11,721 nucleotides of DNA from CAITSH01 sp945892985 (GTDB lineage Bacteria > Pseudomonadota > Gammaproteobacteria > Burkholderiales > SG8-39). Location of the stretch: the NCBI GenBank assembly GCA_945892985.1, contig CAMDDU010000081.1, positions 1-11,721 of the forward strand, read 5' to 3'. Of the stretch, positions 6,743-11,721 are shown in pieces. How positions within the stretch are numbered: position 1 is the stretch's first letter; the number at the start of each line of letters is the position of its first letter. The notes under the pieces are model-generated. The model saw only the letters and a list, made by a program, of their open reading frames with translations. It made no database searches and was not told the origin of the DNA. The translations under genes were made by a program, and so were the position numbers.

Positions 6743-8080
6743 TTACGCGCCGGCGCGCTGCCAGAGCGCATCGGCGGCGTGCTGCGCTTCGGCGAGGATG
6801 GTTTCCATCTTGACGAGCGTCGGCCGGCCGTCTTCGACCACGACGCGGCCATCGACCAGGACCAGTTCCACGTCCCTCCCCTGGCCCGTGTGCACGAGCG
6901 TGCCGACCGGGTTCACGTCGGGCACCAGGTGCGGGCGGCGGAAATCGAACGCCACCAGGTCGGCCCTCTTGCCGACTTCGATCGATCCGATCTCCTCCGC
7001 GAGCCCCATCGCGTGCGCGCCGCCCATCGTTGCGGCGCGCAACACATCGCCCGGCTGCCACGCGTCGCTCACCCGTCCCTCCTGCACGCGGCCCATGGCA
7101 AGCGCCCAGCGCATCACCTCGACCAGGTCGGCATGCATGTTGTCCGTCCCCAGAGCGAGCCGAGCCCCGGCCGCGCGCAGTTTTCCGATCGGTGCGATCG
7201 TGCCGCCCGTGGCGTTTCCTTTGGGGATATGCGCCACATTGATGCCCGCCGCACCGCACCGGGCGATGTCGCTGTCGGTAACGAAGATGCAATGCGCGGC
7301 GGTCAGCCGGTCGTTCAGCAGCCCGACGTCCTCCAGAAGTTCGGCGGGCGTCTTGTTCGAGCGGCGCCGAATCTGCTCGACCTCCGTGCGGCTCTGCGAA
7401 AGGTGCGTGTTGACCCGCAGGCCGCGCGATTCGGCCGCCTTGCGAATCTGGACCAGGAAATCGTCCGAGCAGGTGTCGGGCGCGTGCGCGGCGAGTTGCA
7501 CCCCGGTGCGCCCGTCGAGCTTGCCGTGCCAGAGGTCGGCAAGCGCAAGCGCTTCGCCGAGGGTTTTTTCTCCGATCGCGGTCTGGTGCTCCCAGCGGCC
7601 GTCGCCAATCAGGGAGAAATCGGCATCGTGGATGCGCCCGCAGTTCCAGACGCGCAATCCGAGTTCTGCCATCGCGCCGGTGGTGACATCTGCGTGCACA
7701 TAGGTATCGTTGATTAGCGTGGAGCCAAACAACAGCGCTTCAAGCGCACCCAGGCGTGAGAGCGCGATTGCCTCCTCGGGTGTGACATCGTGACCGTGCG
7801 GGATACCCGGCGTATAGGCTGGCGCAAAGCCCAGGTCTTCGGCCACCCCTCGCACCATGCTGAGAATCGCATGGGTATGCACGTTGACCAAGCCGGGCGT
7901 GATCACGCGCCCTGCAAGGTCCAAGGTGCGCCTCGCCACAGTGTCGGGCGCCAGCTCGGCCGCCGGACCTACGTAGGCGAAGCGGCCATCCGAGATGCCG
8001 ATCGCGCCCCCGCGGATTACGCGATCAGCGGCGTCGCAGGTGACCAGCGTGGCGCCTTTGAGCAGGAGGTCGAGATTCAT
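6743..8080 (-). CDS. amidohydrolase/deaminase of the TrzA/SsnA-type superfamily
   Basis: A 445-residue metal-dependent amidohydrolase of the branch with guanine deaminase, atrazine chlorohydrolase-like and S-adenosylhomocysteine deaminase enzymes. Metal and catalytic landmarks are intact: VNVHTHA with His68 and His70, AAHAPDTCS with His199, THLSQSRTEVEQI with His226 and Glu233, TAAHC with His263, and GTDN with Asp313. The N-terminal beta-sandwich part (LLLKGATLVTCD, then RVITPGL) and the C-terminal VGKRADLVAFD (369-379) are also typical, so the enzyme is full length. It should deaminate or dechlorinate an aromatic or cyclic N-heterocycle. ATG 8080 follows ACGGAAAC, 24 bp after the ATPase stop. 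Its place directly behind an importer suggests it acts first on the imported compound. Exact substrate unknown. Confidence 0.92.
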   Translation of the reverse strand: MNLDLLLKGATLVTCDAADRVIRGGAIGISDGRFAYVGPAAELAPDTVARRTLDLAGRVITPGLVNVHTHAILSMVRGVAEDLGFAPAYTPGIPHGHDVTPEEAIALSRLGALEALLFGSTLINDTYVHADVTTGAMAELGLRVWNCGRIHDADFSLIGDGRWEHQTAIGEKTLGEALALADLWHGKLDGRTGVQLAAHAPDTCSDDFLVQIRKAAESRGLRVNTHLSQSRTEVEQIRRRSNKTPAELLEDVGLLNDRLTAAHCIFVTDSDIARCGAAGINVAHIPKGNATGGTIAPIGKLRAAGARLALGTDNMHADLVEVMRWALAMGRVQEGRVSDAWQPGDVLRAATMGGAHAMGLAEEIGSIEVGKRADLVAFDFRRPHLVPDVNPVGTLVHTGQGRDVELVLVDGRVVVEDGRPTLVKMETILAEAQHAADALWQRAGA

Positions 8081-8104
8081 GTCGGCGGCGTTTCCGTGTG
8101 GCGG

Positions 8105-8881
8105 CTACTCATGCAGGTGGGCCAGGAATTTACGGGTTCGCTCTTCGCGCGGCGCATCGAAAATCTCATTGGGGGTGCCTTCCTCGACAACCGAGCCGGC
8201 ATCCATGAAGATCACACGATCGGCGACCGCGCGCGCGAAGCGCATCTCATGAGTCACGGCCGCCAGCGTCATGCCCCCCAGCGCAAGCTCGCGCATCACG
8301 TCGAGGACTTCACCGACAAGTTCCGGGTCGAGCGCCGAAGTCGGCTCGTCAAACAGGATGATCTCCGGGCGCATCGCCAGGGCTCTCGCGATCGCCACCC
8401 GTTGCTGCTGGCCGCCCGAGAGCTGGCTCGGCCGCTTGTCGGCATGGTCTTCGAGGTGGACGCGGGCGAGTTCCTCCCTCGCGCGCTGGTGCGCCTCCTC
8501 GACGGACAGGCCGAGAACGCGGCGCGGCCCTATGGCCACATTATCTTGCGCGGTCAGGTGCGCAAACAGGTTGAAGCGCTGGAACACGAAACCGATCCGG
8601 CTGCGCTGCTTCGCGATTTCGGCTTCCGGCAGCAGGCGCCCGTGCCGATCGGCGCCCACCGGCACGCCGCGCAAGCGTACGGTGCCGGCATCCGGCGTTT
8701 CAAGATAGTTCAGGCAGCGCAGGAACGTGGTCTTGCCGGACCCAGAGGGCCCGATGATGACTACCGTCTCGCCCTCCTGGATCGCTATTGAAGCCCCGGC
8801 CAGCACGGTGCGTCCGGCATAAGCCTTGGTCAATCCTTCGGCGGCAATGACCGCGGACTCGTTCATCGCAGCATCGCCCAT
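8105..8881 (-). CDS. polar amino-acid-type ABC transporter ATP-binding protein (GlnQ/HisP-like)
   Basis: A 258-residue cytoplasmic ATPase of the polar amino acid uptake class. Landmarks: Walker A GPSGSGKTT (44-52), FLRCLNYLETPDAGTV (53-68, characteristic of GlnQ/HisP relatives), Q-loop Gln101 in FVFQRFNLFAHLT, signature LSGGQQQR (154-161), Walker B with D-loop IILFDEPTSALDP (174-186) and H-loop His211 in VTHEM. The ATG at 8881 shares one base with the permease stop in a TGATG overlap, implying coupled translation. A second in-frame ATG at 8866 (MNESAV) is an alternative start, and two upstream GTG codons are less likely. No TOBE-like C-terminal domain, as usual for this class, so it is clearly distinct from the PotA-like ATPase at 2223-3314. 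Confidence 0.94.
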   Translation of the reverse strand: MGDAAMNESAVIAAEGLTKAYAGRTVLAGASIAIQEGETVVIIGPSGSGKTTFLRCLNYLETPDAGTVRLRGVPVGADRHGRLLPEAEIAKQRSRIGFVFQRFNLFAHLTAQDNVAIGPRRVLGLSVEEAHQRAREELARVHLEDHADKRPSQLSGGQQQRVAIARALAMRPEIILFDEPTSALDPELVGEVLDVMRELALGGMTLAAVTHEMRFARAVADRVIFMDAGSVVEEGTPNEIFDAPREERTRKFLAHLHE

Positions 8882-9534
8882 CACCACACCGGCAACCGGC
8901 GCTCAAGCCAGCGCGACAGCCAGGCGAGAAACGAGATGGTGACATAGTAGAAAATCGCAATCAGCAGGAAGATCTCCAGCGGCGCGAAATGTACCGCGAT
9001 GATCGCCTGGCCCGCGCGCGTGAGCTCGTACACGGAGATCACCGAAAGCAACGCCGACCCTTTCACCAGCGTGATGAGTTCGTTGGTGGTCGGCGGCACC
9101 ACCGCGCGCAACGATTGCGGCAAGAGAATGTAGAACAGAATCTGCGCATGGCGCATACCGATCGAGCGCGCAGCCTCGGCCTGGCCTTTCTCGATCGAGC
9201 CTACCCCGGCGCGCACGATCTCGGCGATGAACCCGGCGGCGTTCAACGACAGCGCTATCACCCCAGCCCAGAATTCGGGCAGGTTGATGCCCACTACCGG
9301 AAGCGCAAAATACACGAGAAAGATCTGGATCAGCAGTGGGGTGCCTCGGATGAAATCCACATACCCAATAACAGTCCACCGCACCGGCGCCAGACGAGAG
9401 AGCGAGGCAAGACCGAGCAGCGCGCCGAGGATCGTGCCGAACACGATCGCCAGCGCACAGATCTTCAAGGTCATCACCAACCCCGTCGCCAGCAGCGGGA
9501 TCGATTTTTCGACCAGCCCCCAATCGAACACCAT
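8881..9534 (-). CDS. polar amino-acid-type ABC transporter permease (GlnP/HisM-like)
   Basis: A 217-residue inner-membrane permease of the His/Glu/Gln/Arg/opine family, probably acting as a homodimer since no second permease gene is present. Visible: membrane segments near 15-42, 55-80, 88-104, 150-175 and 183-205; the class motif YVDFIRGTPLLIQIF (58-72); the EAA loop EAARSIGMRHAQILFYILLP (120-139); and NELITLVKGSALLSVIS (151-167). ATG 9534 is preceded by AAGGAAG, which lies inside a hairpin spanning the end of the binding-protein gene. It lies 15 bp after the binding-protein stop and overlaps the ATPase start. No defects. Confidence 0.94.
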   Translation of the reverse strand: MVFDWGLVEKSIPLLATGLVMTLKICALAIVFGTILGALLGLASLSRLAPVRWTVIGYVDFIRGTPLLIQIFLVYFALPVVGINLPEFWAGVIALSLNAAGFIAEIVRAGVGSIEKGQAEAARSIGMRHAQILFYILLPQSLRAVVPPTTNELITLVKGSALLSVISVYELTRAGQAIIAVHFAPLEIFLLIAIFYYVTISFLAWLSRWLERRLPVW

Positions 9535-9542
9535 CGAAGCGG

Positions 9543-9563
9543 CTTCCTTCTACGAGAAGGAAG
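9543..9563 (-). promoter_or_regulatory. intercistronic hairpin over stop codon and ribosome-binding site
   Basis: CTTCCTTCT (9543-9551), loop ACG, AGAAGGAAG (9555-9563) is a perfect 9-bp inverted repeat. In the minus-strand transcript it covers the last binding-protein codons, its TAG stop (9552-9550), and the AAGGAAG that should serve as ribosome-binding site of the permease. Ribosomes finishing the binding protein would melt it, which would couple permease translation to the upstream gene and keep membrane-subunit synthesis below that of the binding protein. The sequence is seen directly; the regulatory effect is inferred. Confidence 0.6.
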
Positions 9564-10386
9564 GAATCTTGTCCGCCAGCGTCATGCGGAACCCAAACCA
9601 CTTTTCCTGCATTCTGGCGAGTGTACCGTCGGCCTTGAGGCGGGTGAGTTCGCCGTTGAGGAAAGACACGATCTCCGGGTCTTCCTTGCGAACCGCAATT
9701 CCGGCCCAGTTGTCCGCCCCGATGCTCTTGACGATCGCATATTTCCCCGGCGCGTCCTTGAGCACCATCGCCAGAGTGGGCATGGTGTTGAGCACCGCAT
9801 CCACGCGGTTTTGCGCAAGCGCCACATATGCCGACGGATGATCGTCGAACACTTTCAGTTCCTTGAACCCCGGCCCGCCGGCCGCCTTCAACGCAGCGAG
9901 CATTTTTTCCTGCAGCACCTGACCGGGCGAGCCAAGCTTGACCGCCAGCACGCGGCCGTTCAGGTCCTTTGTCGCCTTGATGGTTCCGGCGTCGGCCGCG
10001 CGCACCAGCATGGCTTGCGAGGCTTCAGCATAGGGAATGCTGAACGCAACGCGCTCTAGGCGCTCCTTGGTGTAGCTCATCGCGCTCATGATGATATCGA
10101 ACTTCTTCGCGAAGAGTGACGGAATCACCCCGGCCCAAGCGGTGTCGATGAAATTCGGCTTCACGCCAAGGCTCTTGCAGAAAAGCTCCGCGAGCTCCAC
10201 GTCGTAACCGACGATCTTGCCGGCATCGCGATAAGTGAACGGGACATAGGCTGCCTCGCAGCCGATCTTGAGTTCACCGGCGGCCTTGATCTGCGCAATG
10301 GTGACTGCCTGCGCGCGAGCCTGACCAGGAATCAGTGCTCCGACGGTGGCGGCAGAAGCAAAACTTAGAAAATTACGCCTTTGCAT
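9550..10386 (-). CDS. polar amino-acid-type ABC solute-binding protein, Tat-exported
   Basis: A 278-residue periplasmic binding protein of solute-binding family 3 (HisJ/GlnH-like), first gene of the main operon. The N-terminus MQRRNFLSFASAATVGALIP followed by GQARAQA (21-27) is a canonical twin-arginine signal (RRNFLS) with a cleavage site near residue 26. The family signature is GYDVELAELFCKSLGVK (60-76). Also seen: WAGVIPSLFAKKFDIIMSAM (84-103), AVKLGSPGQ (148-156) and RVDAVLNTMP (194-203). ATG 10386 has a ribosome-binding site GAAAGGA 8-9 nt upstream. Ligand is unknown; in this context a ureide, hydantoin or heterocycle-related compound is as likely as an amino acid. It starts a minus-strand operon running through at least five further intact genes. 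Confidence 0.94.
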   Translation of the reverse strand: MQRRNFLSFASAATVGALIPGQARAQAVTIAQIKAAGELKIGCEAAYVPFTYRDAGKIVGYDVELAELFCKSLGVKPNFIDTAWAGVIPSLFAKKFDIIMSAMSYTKERLERVAFSIPYAEASQAMLVRAADAGTIKATKDLNGRVLAVKLGSPGQVLQEKMLAALKAAGGPGFKELKVFDDHPSAYVALAQNRVDAVLNTMPTLAMVLKDAPGKYAIVKSIGADNWAGIAVRKEDPEIVSFLNGELTRLKADGTLARMQEKWFGFRMTLADKIPSFS

Positions 10387-10667
10387 GGTGTTTTCCTTTC
10401 AAAGCAAGCGTGAGGGGTCGCTGTCGGAATGGACTGCAGTAGCGAGACGACGCCGATAGGTTTTTTCATCTTATTGAGCAACAAACATCGTACCATCAAT
10501 TCTCGAAAAACCAACAGCGTTGCTATTCCCGTGAATGCCGATTGTAGGCCGTTTGGGCGCGCACGGTAGGCGCTGGCCCCGCCGGAGCGAGCGAGCACAA
10601 TGGTGAACCTCGCGATCTACAGCACACCACACCACCTCACACTGCCCCGCCATGCGACGTCAAACAC
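10387..10667 (-). promoter_or_regulatory. leader/promoter region of the main operon
   Basis: No gene is supported here. On the minus strand a weak candidate promoter is TTGGTT, 16-bp spacer, TACGAT (within about 10488-10516), which would give a leader of roughly 95 nt. GGTTTTTT-C at 10459-10467 and GAAAAACC at 10505-10512 are inverted relative to each other around about 37 bp. They bracket the sequence just downstream of the candidate -10 and could be regulator half-sites. The stretch is AT-richer than the operon. Nothing here identifies the controlling regulator. Confidence 0.3.
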
Positions 10668-10742
10668 TCAAGCCACCTTGCGGTGATAGTCGCGCAGCAG
10701 TTCGCCAAGCCACTCAGCGCCACGCGATGGCAGAGTCAGCGT
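10668..10742 (-). pseudogene. possible C-terminal remnant of an unidentified gene
   Basis: A minus-strand frame reads LTLPSRGAEWLGELLRDYHR then KVA and stops (TGA, 10670-10668). It has a protein-like amphipathic pattern with G/C-rich third positions like the genuine genes nearby. Just upstream the same frame holds two TGA codons near 10753-10761, so at most about 25 codons survive. It could be the tail of a lost regulator that once stood in front of the operon, but I do not recognise the family. Chance cannot be excluded. Confidence 0.25.
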
Positions 10743-10785
10743 GGGACTTCATTTTCAGAGACACAAACGAAAAAGCTCACCACCT

Positions 10786-10823
10786 CCCACCCCTTCTTAG
10801 CAAAGCCGCGGCTTTGGGGTGGG
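10786..10823. repeat. nested inverted repeat, possible terminator of the small gene
   Basis: CCCACCCC (10786-10793) and GGGGTGGG (10816-10823) are perfect inverted repeats enclosing a 14-bp perfect palindrome, AAAGCCGCGGCTTT (10802-10815). A GGGG-TG-CCCC hairpin follows at 10835-10844. The group lies just past the stop codon of the minus-strand gene at 10860, and on that strand TTTTT comes at 10774-10770, 11 nt after the outer stem. It may terminate that transcript from one or both sides, although the T run is too distant for a textbook intrinsic terminator. It could also be a dispersed repetitive palindromic element. Confidence 0.45.
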
Positions 10824-10859
10824 CGCGCGCGGTGGGGGTGCCCCTCCTAAACAAACAGG

Positions 10860-11117
10860 CTACATAGCTTTGAGCTTTTTCAATGTCGCCTCCAAGGACA
10901 CGAAGGCCTTCTCGTCGGGCTCGTAGAGGGCGTGGCCCAGACCGACAGCCTGTTTTCTGAGCTTGCTGGCCGTTCTTTGAACCTTGTCGTTGAAGTATGA
11001 GCACATATTGAGCTTCGCCACTCCCTCGAGAAGGGCGTCAGCCGAATCGTGAAGCAACAGGGCAAACTCGCCTACCTGCCGCTCTGTCGTTGTTTTATTA
11101 CGAACACCTGAAATCAT
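10860..11117 (-). CDS. hypothetical protein, 85 residues
   Basis: I do not recognise this family. ATG 11117 has a strong ribosome-binding site (AGGAG, 11128-11124, 6-nt spacer), the best evidence that it is real. The product starts MISGVRNKTTTERQ and is rich in Leu, Ala and Lys, with a predicted largely helical pattern (EFALLLHDSADALLEGVAKL at 17-36, DKVQRTASKLRKQAVGL at 44-60, SLEATLKKLKAM at the end). It has no signal peptide or membrane segment, and its size fits a small soluble accessory or regulatory protein. Base composition is lower in GC than the operons to the left, and palindromes flank it on both sides, with an insertion sequence further upstream. It looks like an acquired orphan gene. 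A possible TATATT box sits only 12 nt before the start, too close to be convincing. Confidence 0.7.
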   Translation of the reverse strand: MISGVRNKTTTERQVGEFALLLHDSADALLEGVAKLNMCSYFNDKVQRTASKLRKQAVGLGHALYEPDEKAFVSLEATLKKLKAM

Positions 11118-11342
11118 TTCTTGCTCCTAAATATAGTTGTCCTACTACTACCTATACAAAAACCGCGCGGTATCCGCCCTAACAAATACGGCTTATCTAA
11201 AAACAGCCGCGGCTAGAGTTTGGCCAACGCGAAAGCCAACACGCCGTGTTGAGGGACTCGCCTCAGAACCCCATAAAACGGCCACATTGACGTCTTTTTA
11301 GTGGGCTATTTGCTGGCGAGGCGCTGACGCGCACTGGCGCCC
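11118..11342. other. intergenic stretch with three short inverted repeats
   Basis: No gene is seen. ACCGCGCGGT (11162-11171) and AGCCGCGGCT (11205-11214) are perfect 10-bp palindromes upstream of the 85-codon gene and could be operators for it. CAACAC-GCC-GTGTTG (11237-11251) is a 6-bp hairpin. The core AGCCGCGGCT is identical to the core of the palindrome at 10802-10815 on the other side of the gene. Confidence 0.4.
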
Positions 11343-11558
11343 CTAGTCATTACCGCGGCTTGATGGGGTGCAAGCGGCACGGAGCCGCGAGTTGGCGGCT
11401 GTTTTGGCGTTGGGATCAGGATAAAGACGCACCCAGGCCTCTCGCGCGCGCGTAGGCCATCGGAGTGGGTCAGTCAGATGTGGTGCGGCTAGGTGAGGGG
11501 GCATTGCGCACCCCAGGCCAAAAGTGTGGTGGATGTGGTGGATATTGGCCATTTTCAC
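11343..11558 (-). CDS. doubtful 71-codon frame
   Basis: A minus-strand frame from GTG 11558 (or ATG 11552) reads MKMANIHHIHHTFGLGCAMP and continues rich in Pro, Arg, His and Ala, ending CTPSSRGND. AGAGG at 11567-11563 could serve the ATG. The His repeat comes from a tandem 9-bp DNA repeat (TGTGGTGGA, 11525-11542). No family is recognised and the composition is unlike a typical folded protein. The same DNA forms several GC hairpins (for example GCGGC-ACGGA-GCCGC at 11374-11388 and AGCCGC/GCGGCT at 11383-11400). It may be a repetitive or structured non-coding element rather than a gene. Confidence 0.22.
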   Translation of the reverse strand: MKMANIHHIHHTFGLGCAMPPHLAAPHLTDPLRWPTRAREAWVRLYPDPNAKTAANSRLRAACTPSSRGND

Positions 11559-11567
11559 TAAACCTCT

Positions 11568-11575
11568 TTATATAA
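11568..11575. repeat. candidate 8-bp target-site duplication
   Basis: TTATATAA lies directly beside the presumed insertion-sequence end GGCTCATTTAGCG. Eight-base AT-rich duplications are typical for the IS1595 family. The other copy would lie right of the window, so duplication cannot be confirmed. The octamer is itself a palindrome. Confidence 0.35.
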
Positions 11576-11721
11576 GGCTCATTTAGCGAATGATGTTGTT
11601 GAACTCATGCTCTGACCGCGAGAGTGAGCAACCGTGCGGGATCGGGGCTGAAGCGGGGCGACCGGTCGAGAACTCTAAACCATCCGAGGTAGTTGGTGAG
11701 GTATTTCGTGGCAACACCCTT
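11576..11721 (-). mobile_element. insertion sequence, 3' end only (IS1595-like)
   Basis: The window ends inside an insertion sequence. Its outer boundary is placed at GGCTCATTTAGCGAATGA (from 11576) because this follows an AT-rich octamer and is 29 bp beyond the transposase stop codon, a normal distance. The opposite terminal repeat is outside the window, so the boundary and family are provisional. Confidence 0.5.
11605..11721 (-). CDS. transposase, C-terminal fragment (partial at window edge)
   Basis: The last 38 codons of a frame entering from the right edge read KGVATKYLTNYLGWFRVLDR then SPRFSPDPARLL and LAVRA, ending at TGA 11607-11605. The pattern G-V-A-T-K/R-Y/N-L-x-N-Y-L-G-W close to the C-terminus is familiar from DDE transposases of the IS1595/ISXO2-like group, where it follows an R-F-H-G segment. 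The catalytic residues lie outside the window, so activity cannot be judged. No stop or frameshift is seen in the visible part. Family assignment is from memory of the motif. Confidence 0.6.
   Translation of the reverse strand, partial: KGVATKYLTNYLGWFRVLDRSPRFSPDPARLLTLAVRA

Noticed and set aside
8989..10059. Long plus-strand open frame opposite the amino-acid-type importer genes
   Set aside because: Antisense shadow of clearly identified binding-protein and permease genes; Arg/His-rich translation without motifs and no ribosome-binding site.
10652..10867. Plus-strand 71-codon frame across the nested palindrome
   Set aside because: It reads through strong hairpins, has no ribosome-binding site or motif, and overlaps better explained features.
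11403..11450. Alternating CG run (about 11442-11452) as a possible Z-DNA or origin-like element
   Set aside because: Too short, and similar runs are expected by chance in such GC-rich DNA.
11343..11558. Possibility of a known structured RNA in the hairpin-rich stretch
   Set aside because: No tRNA, tmRNA, 6S, RNase P or riboswitch landmark could be recognised; only generic GC hairpins.

Overview
The window looks like chromosomal DNA from a GC-rich betaproteobacterium, probably Burkholderiales. This is inferred from high GC with G/C-rich third codon positions, the mix of transporter and heterocycle-catabolism genes, and a remnant of a Bug/TctC-type binding protein, a family greatly expanded in that order. 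The species cannot be named from the sequence. The locus is dominated by uptake and catabolism of small nitrogenous compounds and carries an unusual amount of gene debris.

Left part (1-4595). A terminator-like hairpin and an AT-richer stretch precede a dead nucleoside-deaminase gene (two in-frame stops, no recognisable 5' part). Next comes a divergently arranged ABC importer of the PotABCD / Fe(III)-type class. The ATPase and two permeases read on the minus strand as one overlapping operon (3314 to 543). The Tat-type solute-binding protein reads on the plus strand (3537-4595). The 222-bp divergent intergenic region holds a perfect 12-bp palindrome and a near-palindrome, good candidates for operators.

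Middle debris (4596-5076). Three 5'-end gene remnants are packed into 480 bp: a maleate isomerase / arylmalonate decarboxylase-like start (+), a Bug/TctC-type binding protein start with a nonsense codon in its signal peptide (-), and a frameshifted amidase start (-). The first two are fused tail to tail, as if one deletion removed the 3' parts of two convergent genes.

Main operon (10386 to 5077, minus strand, gaps of at most 24 bp). The order is polar amino-acid-type binding protein, permease, ATPase, cyclic-amidohydrolase/deaminase-superfamily enzyme, PuuE-like (allantoinase-type) polysaccharide-deacetylase-fold enzyme, and Asp/Glu/hydantoin-racemase-family protein; the amidase and Bug remnants continue the same order. 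The combination suggests uptake and ring opening of a hydantoin-, ureide- or pyrimidine/purine-derived compound. The true substrate is not visible in the sequence. The racemase-like protein seems to lack both canonical catalytic cysteines. A perfect 9-bp hairpin covers the binding-protein stop codon and the permease ribosome-binding site.

Right part (10387-11721). This is an AT-richer, mostly non-coding flank rich in inverted repeats. It contains an orphan 85-codon gene with a strong ribosome-binding site, a doubtful 71-codon frame, and the end of an insertion sequence (C-terminus of a transposase) next to an AT-rich 8-bp candidate target duplication. No transcriptional regulator is present in the window.
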